DNA of 64,000 nucleotides, from assembly GCA_905331475.1 (NCBI GenBank), contig CAJNYU010000114.1, positions 310,001 through 374,000 of the forward strand, given 5' to 3'. How positions within the stretch are numbered: the first letter of the stretch is position 1; every line of letters begins with the position of its first letter. Positions 48,068 through 60,439 of the stretch are shown here, one piece after another. This stretch comes from Rotaria socialis. Taxonomy: Eukaryota; Rotifera; Eurotatoria; Philodinida; Philodinidae. The notes under the pieces are model-generated. The model searched no databases, was not told where the DNA came from, and saw only the letters and a program-made list of their open reading frames with translations. The translations under genes were made by a program, and so were the position numbers.

Positions 48068-48692
48068 TCATCGTTTATAGTTATCGAGAAAGATGTATTT
48101 GTACATACCTCTACTTTCATCACTATCATTTAGAGTAAATGTAATCGGCTTTAAAATTATGGCATTTGATTTTAATTGTTGATAAATTAATCTGGAAGAT
48201 AGATCGGTGAACAGATGTTCGTTGTTGTTATTGTTGTGGTTTAATAAGCTGAAACCATCCCGAACTAAATCTTCATTTTCCATAGCTGCACCACCAACTA
48301 ATATCTTCATATTAGTAAATTTAAATTCATCGATTTTGTTTTTTTTTTGTCATGTTTGGTGGTGGACATTTGCCAATCGCTTCTGTCATACGTTCCGATA
48401 ATTTATCAATGAGATCCACCAGGACTGTTATTGGTGTAAATGGTGGTTCATATGGTTCAGGATAATGCGATAGGAACGCAAATTCATTATCATCGATACG
48501 ACCAATCACTAATAAAAACGTGCACGATGATATTCCATCTGATCCGATCGTTGTGTAACTGATTCTTTCATCCATAAATTTAACTTCAGCATGGAAATTT
48601 TCCGACGGATGAGCTAAAACATGAATAGAAAGTGTAGAATTTTCTTTTGCTGTGTAACATACACGTACATTGATGCGATATTGATGATTCAT
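48068..48692 (-). CDS. Uncharacterised protein, frame changes at an A10 run
   Basis: The first frame (48692-48327) starts MNHQYRINVRVCYTAKENST and ends KCPPPNMTKKKQNR. The second (to 48068) includes MENEDLVRDGFSLLNH, a run of Asn and LFTDLSSRLIYQQLKS. The two overlap at a run of ten A (48339-48348, T on the plus strand). With nine A the frame would be continuous, so this is one gene with either a real frameshift or a homopolymer error. A TATTTCTTTAG acceptor lies about 45 bases before the start. I recognise no family. A strong donor (GAG/GTATGT) at about 48108 suggests another exon or an alternative end. Confidence 0.5.
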
Positions 48693-48948
48693 CTTTTTCA
48701 GGTGACTTTCGTAGTCTTTTTTCTTCAGTGGTATCTAAAGAAATAATAAAAGTATATTTATTTTTATTTGCTAATAGACAAAACATTGATTTAATTTCGA
48801 ACTAAAACTATTTCTCAATGCATATTGCATGATTGATTTCTATTATTTTATGGATGAAAATATTTTTTTATCAATATATGTTTGGTTTTAATTAATAATA
48901 TCTGATGGAGAAAAGGGCAGAGACGTTGGTTCTAGCAACACTTTTGAT

Positions 48949-51900
48949 TCATTCTCGATACCAAAGATCATTACCTTGATATTGTGGACAAATAAGCATA
49001 TTTGGTTTTGGTTCGATAATTAACGGTTGTTTTTCAACATCCCAATCGTTAAGTGCACTCATGATTGTTGGAAGATTATCACGCATTGATACAACATGAA
49101 AGCATTCTGAATCAGCATCGACTCTTGTTAATTGTACAGAGTGAGTTTCAAATATATTCATTTCAGGTTTATTTGAATTAAAATTAACTTGTTCATCATC
49201 CAATTTTTGTAGGATCTATTTAAAAAGGAAGACATTTTTTATTTTTTAGTATGATTTATTTACTGTTGTTGTAGTTGACACTGATGGTTGTGGTAATATT
49301 GCACGTATTTCAGCATTTAAGTTTCGTTCTCCTAAATTAAGTTGTACATATGGAAGACCATTTTCAATACGTAATACAATCATTTCAAGTTTAACATCAA
49401 AAACTAAAATATCAAATACATTCTTCCGTCGAATAGTTTTGTTAAACTAATTTACCAAGTATTTCAAGAATAGATTTTTTTTTTGTTCATCAGATGGTTT
49501 CATCTCGATTGGTACGCCATCCAAAACACATTTAATACATAAAACAGGATCTTTGTAATATCTAAATGAGATAATTGTTTATTAGTGAAAAGTTAAATTT
49601 TAATTCTAGGCGAAAGATGAAGATCAATTCGCAATTCAACTAAACTATCGGACGGTTACTCTACACGTCACAACAATTAGGGAGAGCAAGTTAGGAGATT
49701 TTGCACTCTGCCCACTCTAAATAGTTTTTAATCATATTATAGCTTTCTCTATGAAACTTTTCTCTATGATTAGTTAACAGTTTTGAATTAATAGTTCATC
49801 GAAAATAAATCAATTGCAAAGAGAAAATAGATCAACTTTTTAAACAGACAATAGCTTAGTCTAAAAGAGAATATTAATCAGTTTCAAAGAAAAAAAAAGA
49901 ATCTGGTCACAGTGTAAAATAGAATACATTGAAAGGCACGCAATTAGATCAAGGCCAAAACTATGATTCGATTGTTAAGACCTTTTAAATATAATAAATA
50001 GACCCCGAACAGTGTATTGTAAAATGATCCACCTTAATATCTAAGGGTCTACTAGAAGCATACGTCTAGAGAGCATGTTTCAACTAAAGAGCTATTCGAA
50101 TATTTGAGGGATGTCCTATTTTTGAATACATAAATAACCAACAATGTTCGTTACATATCAGTATGACGTACTTTTCGGACTCAGAATATACAGTAGTTTC
50201 ATGAACACTTTCCTGATGACATGAAATACATATCAGCGACTGACTTCTAAGTTTTTCTTCCATTGTATAGATTATCATTTTTATTAGTATTTGGTGGAAA
50301 TGGCAACGCTGAATGATTAATAAAATTTGATTTAAAAATATACTAAATTGTTCTCCAATCAATCAAAAGCTTTGAATTGTTTTTGAACAGGGGACATGGG
50401 GACACTCGATAATTGATAAGAATTTAAAAAAAAGAGAGATTCAGAAAGATTACTTTGATTAGTAAGATCTAATAAAATAAATGTTCTCAATATTTTTTCT
50501 GGTAAAGTAGATACATTGGGTCATCGACTGATTGATAAAGTCTAAAATATGATTTACTTTCTCCGTATGAACTAAATATTGCGGATCTCTTTGTTTTTGG
50601 AGCTGTAGATATATATAAACGAGTCGAATAATGAGCAATACAAATGTATCAATGATGTGTATCATTTTTATGTTATGTCATCTTACCATATGAATGGTAT
50701 AAAGAATACTTATACAAGATTATCCGAAGATAGAAAGAAAGGATGATGAGTCAAAAGGATATAAAGTTAGAGTCACTCTTATTCAATTCTTTTTTAGCTT
50801 TATCTCTGACCAAAAGAAATGAATTATTGTAAGCTGCTCGCTTATAAAGTTTATTAATCTTGATTTAACTAATATGAAATAGGATTTTCGTAATAAACAA
50901 ATGTATTGTTTAATCTATTAAGAAAATCAATTAGTTCGATCTATAATTAATCAGTAGTTCTTTTAGTTTTTCATACAAACAAAACGTGCCTTATTAATTT
51001 TCTTAGAGGTCCTTCCCATACACTTCCGAGGTAAACCTAGGAAAGCATAAGATAATTTGTATGAAAAGAACTAATGATTTAGCTCAGCTCTTGTGAATTA
51101 AAGCTCTCACACACGGAATGGAGCTTTGGAGATAAGGGTGGAAGATCAGTATTAGTATCAAATAATGATATTTTAATGCTACTACTAATTCAATACGAAT
51201 ACAAAAGTATTCAAATATTTTTTTTAACTCTAATGCAATAGCATTGAAAATAGCATAAAATAATACAGTGCAAATGCTAAGCCGACACTCCCACTTGGAG
51301 ATTTCATACGCATCTTCGAAAAGGAAATGGAAGTCTAGGACATAAAACTATCGGATACTTATAGTACAGTGGGAATCCTAAAAATATGAAATCCGACGTT
51401 TTCTCCTTGAGGACCATAGTGACAATGAAAAATAGACAAAATACAAGACACTTTTTTGAGAAAACATTGCTTTTGAAATTATTGATGTGAACTATTTTGT
51501 GTAGAAAAAATAAACGTGTTCTCACTGTTCTGATTTTTTGAACAAACGCATCAAGATGAAAAATAGGGAACAATATATATATAGTGTTCAAACTGATAGC
51601 GAGACACTTAAGAGTTCCAATTGAAAAAAACTTTTTATTGTAAAAGAGAGAGCTATTGCAAAGAACATTTTCTCTCTAGCTTTGAGAGACTTTCACTCTT
51701 AACTTTTCCTCCTGTTACCAAAACCAAACGAAAACTAAATACTTACTCATTCAGCAATGGCCGAATGTCAAGAATTGAATCACACCACCTAATATTTCCC
51801 CTAATATAAAATTTCATATGTAGAATAAAGAAAAAGAAGAAAATAAATTTTACCAATCAATATATTGAACTTGAACACGATTTTCATCAATTTTTAGTAT

Positions 51901-52990
51901 ACGTGCTCGATATCAATCTCCATTAAAAAGTGCAGCACAAAACTGTCCAACAATTAATATACTTCAAAAACAAAAATAAAATAAATTTCCTTTTGTTTAT
52001 CTAGACTATTTTTCTTCACTTTGATTGATAAAACTTCGCTTGAACCTTTGCAAGTTGTTCATGATTATTCATTTTTGTTAGAAGTAATGTTGTATTAATA
52101 TAATCATCTAATGTTGCTGCAAATATTATATTTGGTAGTTCAAGATTTGATAAATAAACAGAATAATTTTTATTTGTTATAAATGAATCATGTTCACGAA
52201 TATTTATGTTTATTTCTAAACAATAATTTGTTTTGTTAAATAAATATAACAAACTCTATTTTTACTATTTTGAAATGGAATTTTATTATGTTGTTGTTCA
52301 ACATTTGTACTATTCCATAATAGTTAGCTAATTGAAAACTAGAAAATCGATTTTGACTATTAGGTAATGATGTACTATTCTTTTCGATATTTGATTCATC
52401 ATTAAAACGACTATTATAATTAAATTGAAACAAAAAAATTTTCATCTAAAAATAAGTTTATTACTCACCATTCATTTTGTGGTAGAGAAGAAATATTAGT
52501 CGTTTGTGTCTAAAAAAAATATTGTTCAAAATAATAAACATAAATACAAATATTTACTGATGAATGATTAACATATAAAGTTAATTGGCCAATAACGTAA
52601 TTGTTCATATTTTCAACAGCATTAGTACAACTTTCTGGTTCAGCATAATTAATAGAACTAAAATGTTCAATAAAAAAATTAATTAGCCAATTAACTTTTA
52701 AATAATTAAAAATAAAAAACTTGTCCACAACCACCTTCAGAATTTGAATTAGTCGACAAAATTCTACTCGATACAATACGGCCAAATTTTGAAAAAAGTT
52801 TTTCAAGTTGACTCTACAAAATCAATAAATATAAAAATAACTTTCATTTACACAAATACAAGAAAATACTTCAGTGTAATCTTTTGGTAAATTTTTCATA
52901 ACAATACAGTTTACATGACTTTAATTAAAATAATTGAATTAAAATAAAATGAATATTTTATTTTTCTATCTACCTTCCGAAATCGTCCAT
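48949..52990 (-). CDS. RRM plus Tudor protein, TDRD10-like
   Basis: Short exons encode an RRM followed by extended Tudor modules, the order seen in TDRD10. Exon 1 (52990-52974, MDDFG) joins in frame to HVNCIVMKNLPKDYTE, whose CIVMKNL is RNP2. Then come SQLEKLFSKFGRIVSSRILS and FINYAEPESCTNAVENMNNY (RNP1-like region). A Ser/Asn-rich linker follows, then YSVYLSNLELPNIIFAATLD and a Tudor core at 51970-51850 (VGQFCAALFNGD ... YRARILKIDENRVQVQYIDW). Further exons near 49560-49280 (VLCIKCVLDGVPIEMKPSDE, LPYVQLNLGERNLNAEIRAI) and 49203-48949 (MLICPQYQGNDLWYRE) belong to the extended Tudor fold. Tudor-RRM proteins bind methyl-arginine partners in germ granules and piRNA pathways. The Tudor core has TGA at 51913-51915 exactly where Trp is expected, so this copy may be dead, recoded or misread. 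A 2.2-kb intron lies at about 49565-51840. Confidence 0.65.
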
Positions 52991-52995
52991 TATTG

Positions 52996-55815
52996 TGGTT
53001 TAGTAGGTATATATGATAGAGACAGTGTTTCTAATGAAAATTTAATCCAAGTGCACAATGTAAAGTTTCGTATAATCTAAAATTGAAAGAATGTTTACAT
53101 CTTATTTTTCAAGTAAAAAAAAGATGAATAACAAATAAACAACAATAATACAAGCGGAAAAACAATTTGTATCTGATTCATTAAAGAATATGAAAATATG
53201 ATGTTTTTACTGTACGATGACGCATCACATTTATTTTGTTGTTGTCCACCTATATATATTGTTGGAAAACAACAGAATGAATGTGATGCGTCATTGGTTA
53301 AGATAATCCAAATACGCCACTTCGAGTTATATACACGAAATAGCCATTGAAATAAAATATATCGAGCCTCTGTTATAAAAAAAAAAAGAGGACGTTCGTA
53401 AGAAGATGCAGTTAGAGTCTACATACATCAAGATGGACACTAATTAGTTCTTGACTGAGGTATTAAACTAGTTGAGTCGTCCAGTTCTTCTGAATCGAAC
53501 AGAAACTGATTACCACAATTCTTTCAAACGGAACGAATATTGCTCACCCGTCTCTCAGTCAAGAGCTATCTATTGTCTCTTTCGCCGTGTATGTGATTTC
53601 TTATACTAGATGCTCCTAAGTCAAAAAATAGACTAATCCAACAAGCCAATCTTTAAGACACACACGATAATGTTGCTTTCCATATTATAAAACTGTTTCG
53701 CAGACATTTGTTTACATATATGTCGATTTAATAAAATGGTAATATCTTGATTTCTTTTTCAAAAGATGCGTCATAAAATGCTCGACTGAGTTGTTTCGAT
53801 GATTTTTCCCATAAGCAAAATAATAAAGCTATAAGATAATGCTACCTTGTGCCATACTGAACTTGTTTTGAAATTTTTTTGTCTTAAATATGTCTCCGCT
53901 TCATAAAATTCTACATAAGCTGAGTGAGAAAATTCCTATTGCAAAACAACAAAGTCTTCCAAAAATGTTTATTACACTTAATACGATGTGAAGTACCACT
54001 AGCATTTGGCTTTTTTAATTTTGAGTATATATTATACATGCTATTGGTATTTTTATTTATTCTTATAAAATAATGAGCGTGTATACATTTAAACATGGGC
54101 AGACAGAACGAGAGAAGAGAAAATAACTCGAACAATTTTACTCAACTGATCAAGTGTCGAAATATTTAGAGGCATTGTTTGAAAATAGATAGAATTTATG
54201 TGTTACAGTGAGTAGTATGTTGGAAAAGTAGCTTTAATAGCACGGTTGTATTGTTATGCAAAATGTTCCTCATAGATTATTGAAATACTATATTTCCAAT
54301 AAATATAAGAGCATTGATTAATGAAATTTATATTAAAGATTGAATCTTGAAAACCAACAAAACATTTTCGATGTTTCAAATAATCGAGATGAATACGAAG
54401 AACATTTTAAATTAATTTTAATAAAAATTAAAAGTTTAAATGATGATGTTATTCTATTTATTGATGATCCAGAGAAGTACAAAGTTGCTTAAGAACAAAC
54501 TCTAAAAGAACAAGAAGAACAAGAAAATATCAGCAAAATGTAGAAAAAAGAAGAAGAGCTATATTCGAAAAATAAAAAGCTTTAAAAAAGCAATAACAAG
54601 AAGTTTATTTAAGTATTGCTAATAGTAATATATGCTTACAGTTGGTAACTAAGTAGAAATAAACTCTATTCCCGGTGCTGGAAGGATCTTTCTAGGATCA
54701 CAGCTTTGCTGCATAAATTTAAAAAAAAATTAAGTAGAAATAAAGCCATAATTTTGAGAAATCCATATTGATTAATGGTGATGATGTAATTTAATAAATA
54801 GTAAATAATGAAGAAACAAAAGAAGATTACAGCTGGCTCAAATACCAATCTTAAGTAAAACTATTTTCCAAGTCGTAATTTCATTACGTATTAGTACATT
54901 GCAGTTTTTTAATTTATTCAATGAGAATAATCACAGAACAAGTTCATAGAAATTTTTCAAGGAACCGATTTCAAGTGCCTTATTGTATACTTTTTCTTAT
55001 GTTTCTGATCGATATTATTTTCATTAAGATAAAAGTCAGTGGTTTTAACAATAAATGAAGCACATACATGTGTTTCATCTTGAATGTCTCAGCAGAAGCC
55101 AATTTGCTGTTTAAGTTCTTTTAATTAAAACAAAATGATTCTTTATATATCTTCTATTATTCTATCCTATTTATGTCTCACAATCAGGTTGCTACAAAGC
55201 ATAGGAATGCGTTTGGTATTTCTACGTCGCAAGAGCAAAGCAAATTCCTTTAGTTAATTCGTCTTAAAAAGATGATGTTAATCTGAATTAATCACCAATT
55301 ACGTTGTTTAATTCAGTTTTATCCTTTTTCTAGTTTGTTTGACACCTAACATTCAATGAGAAAAAAAAAGCATTCGCTCGACGATTGATCGCATCCGTCG
55401 AGTACAAATGTTTCAGTCAAATTGGTTTATTTGAAAGGAATAGAGAAAAAAAGAAGCAATTTTTCTTTTGTGTTACATAAAAATTGAACGTTCTATAACG
55501 AAATGCATATTCATTTATTGAAGTTGCAATAGATTAAAAAGTTCAACCATTGATATATTTAAACAATATTCATGCGATGATAACGTGAGTTTGTAAATAA
55601 AAAGAATTCACAAGTGAATCATTTTCGAGTCTAATAGATTTCAAAAGTTTCTCCTAGAAGAAATAAATCGATAAATATTAATTGCAAAGCTGAGAATTTC
55701 CTATTTTTGTTTTGTAAATGAAAATTCAATGAAATTTAAAGAAATGATTGTTTATTAGTCAGTTGTCGAGAGTTTAAGAAAATTTCGGTGTAGAAAGAGT
55801 TTCAATTAATCTTTT
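52996..55815. other. Intergenic DNA with hairpin and possible gene relic
   Basis: About 2.8 kb without an intact gene. It holds the hairpin element at 53217-53294. At about 54374-54475 (+) there is a short piece reading NRDEYEEHFKLILIKIKSLN then VILFIDD, which resembles the first AAA domain of ClpB/Hsp104 (GEFEERL...ILFIDE). It is followed by stop-broken Glu/Lys-rich frames to about 54620. This may be a ClpB-like relic, with low confidence. Confidence 0.4.
53217..53294. repeat. 78-bp palindromic hairpin (MITE-like)
   Basis: The left arm ATGACGCATCACATTTATTT continues TGTTGTTGTCCA. It pairs with the right arm ending GAATGAATGTGATGCGTCAT, leaving a loop rich in TATA. Arms of about 30 bases match nearly perfectly. 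No target duplication is apparent. It lies about 230 bases upstream of the RRM-Tudor gene start. Confidence 0.75.
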
Positions 55816-55823
55816 TAGATAAA

Positions 55824-58800
55824 ATGATTAGTAGATTAGAAATATTACCAAATGAAATATTTTTTAATATATTTTCTCATTTATCATGGAACGAAATATT
55901 AACATCGTTTTGGTCATTAAATGAACGATTTAATTCTCTTGTTTGTTCAACTTTTTCAATGAATCAAACTGGAATTATTATTGGTCAAACCAATTTATCT
56001 TATAAAATATTTTTAACAAAACTATTTCCATTAATTTCCAATTGTTCATCTCTGATTAATTCTATTCGACATATTCATTTTGATGGATCAAATTCAAATA
56101 GCTATGATTTTTTTAATCAGAATGAAAATATTCATAATTATCCTAATCTTGAATCATTTGTTCTTAATCAAATTTATTTATCCGAATTATTAATTGAAAA
56201 TTTGTCTTTACTTATTCAATATCGATTAAAGGAACTTACATTAATCTTAGATGAAGATATTTTTAAAGTATTTCGTCTTGAAGATAAACCTTATATTATG
56301 GTTTCTAGTCAAGGTAATTCATTATATTTAAAATCATATCTCTCGGAGTCGAATATTTGTTTTCTAATATAGTAAAAAAGCGATTGCTGATGTTCAAAGA
56401 TCTTTTAAATGAAATATTTTCTGAAAAATGTCAATTAATTAGTCTTCGGCTTGATATTCCCCGCGATCATTCTTATTTGAATATTCACCAATGTTTATCG
56501 TCCTCTGCAATTTCAAACACAATTAAAATTCAATATTGTTGTATGACTCTTCGTTATGTAGACATTCGTCTACATTATGCATGTCTTATTGAACATCTTA
56601 TTGAACATGTGCCCAATCTTGAACGATTATCAGTTTATCTTCGGGAATCGTGGAACAGAAATAAGTTGTGGGATTTAACCATTGGACCATTTGAAGAATC
56701 GGATACAATGCCTGTTAATAAAGTAAAATTACTATGAGGTTTTTGTGAGAAAAAATACAGAATGAGAAATATCTGTTTTCAATATTGATGCGTTTGTTTT
56801 GTCTCGAATTCAATTTGAACTTTTATTTTTTTTTTGTTTTAGAAATTTGACGTAAAAAGATTAAAATATTTTATTCTAAAGTGTGGAGTTAATTATGATC
56901 GTCAATTAAATTATTTAAAATGGTTTTTTAACAATTTGAGTAATGTTGAAAAAATGAAAATTCGTCTTAGAATAAATGGAGTTTGCAAGAAAAGTCCAAT
57001 AATAAATGAGTCAATTGTTGATGCGAATTTTATAAGAAAATATTTAATGAGCGATACAATAAATAATTTAATTCATTTCAATTTTTATATTATTTCTATA
57101 TGTAAATTCTTATCAAATTATACTGAAAGAACAATTAATTCATTTAAAATTCATCCTTTTTTCATTGAACGTCAATGGACAAATGTTAAATGTTTATTTG
57201 ATCCAATTAAATTTTATCAGCATCTTTCGTCTTCACCGTCTTGTATCAATAATCTATCAGAATATTTTCCTGATTTAATGTAAGAAATTATTTTCTTTTC
57301 AAAAAAAATATTTATTTCTTCTAGTTCTTATTCGGATATATTTTTTTGGCCAAATCTCAAATATATTGAAGCAAATTTTCATGAAAAAGTTCATTTATAT
57401 CTCGAACGACTCAATGAATTATTTCCAAATGTTTCATGTATTAAATTTGATATGGGTAAATATTTTATATTGTGAAAAGTTAAAAACATAACGAAATTAT
57501 TAAAATTCTAATTAAAACAATTGTTTATCTTGTGTTAGGTTCTCAAACATATTGTGACAATTCAATAGTACCATTCAAAATGGAACAACATAAACTAACA
57601 GATATTCACTTGCGATACGTGACAAGATTCGATTTTGGATTATATTTTTCTCGTGGATTCGGTAAATATTATTTTTAATATGGAACAGGAATACTCAAAA
57701 GGTATTCTCACATATTGAAAATGATAATTTCATTCATTTCAATGCTTCTATTCTGTAGAGAGATTTTTTTATACACAGATCGTATCCCATTTTCGATATT
57801 ATTTTTGCTTTTCACAATAATTTTTTATGCAGAGTAAAGATCTCGCAAAAAATTTCAAATTCAAACTCTTTATATTGCAGCAATTATCTTATGTTAGACT
57901 GTTTGCAACATACCGATGCGAAGCATAGCTATCGATTTTTCGAAATAGCGAGATTTAAAAAACCACAAGAATTGTGGTACACAATATTTAAGTGATCTTT
58001 ATCATGATTAGTAGATGATATTCGAGAGAATTTGGAATACGAAATGATCTGTGAGACTGGGAATTTCAAGAAATCTAAAAAACGATTTCTCTTAAATATT
58101 AGTCATAAAAAATGCACTACTACAAAAACTCTACCAGGGTCTAAGAACTTCTTTCTAAAACATGCTATCGATTGATCTATTAATTGGGGAAGCCTTCGAA
58201 AAAAAATTGTTTCTTTTTTCATATATATTGTTGGAAAAATCAATTTGAGCGCCCGTCTAGAATATCTATAACTTCGAAAAGATGAGCAGTTTTGTAGATC
58301 TTTAATTAAGGGTTTGAATGCATCTATTAACAACTAAAAATATGCTATGAATATCTCACGGAATTAATTTGTTTTCGAAAAGGTCGATTGAAAACTAAAA
58401 GATTTAGTCAGAAAAACATGTATTATATGATTCGATGTATTTTTATCTACTCTTTCGGATGATGAAAATCAATGCGTTTTAAGTTATTTATAAACCAAAT
58501 GTCCACCGTTTTCATCTCACATTTCAATTAGAACAACTCTCACCGAAAAATTATTCTTACCATATCAGTTGAAAAATGATCATACCTCAGAACAACAGAG
58601 CATTTTTTTTTATATCATTGGATATAAAATCGAAATGAAGTATCTCTGTCATTAAATAGAATTTATTTTTAAGATAAAAACATTGAATAAAAATATTTTT
58701 TCAGGATCTAATGGTTCGTGCGACGATCAAAATAAAGAACGCGCAAAAATACTTGCACCTCTCATTTCAATGCCTGTTCAACTCAGTTATCTTCGAATCG

Positions 58801-60280
58801 AACAATTTGAATGGCTTCTACATATTATTCAATATGTAAGAATCGATTTGACTGTCACATTAATTCTGAGTTCAAAATAACTACTGTATTTCCTATATAT
58901 TATTGAATTAAAACCTATTTGCATTGAGTATAATAATCAAAGACAGGACGAGGACGAAAAAAACATCCTTTAGCCTCTTTTTTGGGGCCGGAAACTAATG
59001 GAGTCATATATGATGTAAAAGATCATCAACTACTGATCGTTTTAACGGGTATAGGTTTGTGTCTGAATATACGAATCAGGAAAGCCGTTATCCATATCTC
59101 ATACCCGAAATTTATTGTATAGTCTCTATCGATGAACAAAACCTTTAACACTCGTTTTATACGCATTACATTATTCGAGATTTAGTATTTTGATGAGTCA
59201 ATGGTAATAATTGAAAATGAAATATTTAACTGATTTTTATTTTTATCTTTAGGCATTCGATGAATTAGAAGAGAACGCATTAATTAACGTACGATATCTG
59301 GAATTTTGTGTTCCTAGTTGTACTTATGGCGAAAATGAAACAGTTCTTCTTGGAAAAAATCTTGTACCGTTTCTTAGTAAATATATGCCTTATTTACAAA
59401 CATTGTGTCTTTGGAAACGAGATGATTTTCCTTGGTCATCCAGTAAGTATCGTTCACATAAAAAATTAATTTTTATTTAAGCTGTTATTTCTATAATACA
59501 GTGGAAAGTTTGAATGGAGAAAAATTCTCTGGACAATCTCCTGATATTAGTCAAAAGTGAAACCATGTGTCATTTAAAAATTTTGATGTCTTGTATACAA
59601 TTCGTCAATCCTTTCTATTATAATTGAGATCTTGATCATAAATTTTCGAAAAAAAATGAGAATTGTTCTTCTATCTAACTCTTGTTAAAAATATAAAAAT
59701 CGAAAAAATGAATCGACTTTTTATTTGAAAATATCGGTCGACGTTGCATTTATATGTAACAAGATTCATCGTTAAATGCTTTTTTTAATAAAAATAAAAT
59801 ATGTGACTTTTAAGTTCGTTTAACTTGAGACAATACGAAACTAAACTGATTTTAAAGCGAAAGATTTAATAAAAAAAAGACAGAAATAGTTATCATTTGG
59901 AATATTATTTATAGTAGAAATTCATTTGGTTTTATATTTATATTTATATTTTCTTCTTGAAAGTTAGGCCACATTTTTATAGACGGAGTGGAATTTTAGC
60001 TCGACGATGGTTAAAATATTTAAAAACAACTGAATCAATAAGTACGTAAAAAGCATAAATTTATAAAACAAAAACAAATTCTTGTCGTTCAGATCAGCAT
60101 GCAACCCGTTTTGAAGAAGATCTTTGTGAATTAGTCGAACAATTGAAACAATTGGTTTATCTAGATATTCATGGCGAAATCAATGACGAAAAACTCGAAT
60201 CTTACCGATTGATGGTTCAAAAACGTTTTTCGGACGCACATTTTTCTATTGAAAAATCAAGATTTCGTCTTTGGATATGA
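55824..60280 (+). CDS. F-box / leucine-rich protein, about nine exons
   Basis: Exons at about 55824-56313, 56373-56722, 56843-57279, 57325-57455, 57541-57660, 58703-58838, 59255-59441, 59970-60040 and 60095-60280 join in frame to roughly 700 residues. Residues 3-45 (SRLEILPNEIFFNIFSHLSW, then a LNERFNSLV end) form the F-box for Skp1 binding. The rest is a long irregular leucine-rich solenoid: LKELTLILDED, LISLRLDIPRD, LERLSVYLRES, LKYFILKCGV, LTDIHLRYV, VRYLEFCVPS, LQTLCLWKRDD, LVYLDIHGE. Most introns are 50-120 bases, with two longer ones (57661-58702 and 58839-59254). The start follows a TCTTTTTAG acceptor by six bases. The frame is open throughout, so this is the one clearly intact long F-box gene here. 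It is probably a substrate receptor of an SCF ubiquitin ligase with unknown substrate. Confidence 0.85.
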
Positions 60281-60439
60281 TGTTCTCTGTTATAGAATGA
60301 TTGTATATTCAAATGAAATACATCCAAAAATACAAATTATTGTCAAATTTTCTTTTTGATCATGTTAAATATTTAATTTTACTTACTTAGGTTAATAAAA
60401 AGATCATTTGAATTCAAAATCCAGTAAAATACCCAACTA

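Noticed and set aside
50084-50665. Frames in the long intron of the RRM-Tudor gene
   Set aside because: They do not resemble Tudor sequence and show no splice sites in phase with the flanking exons.
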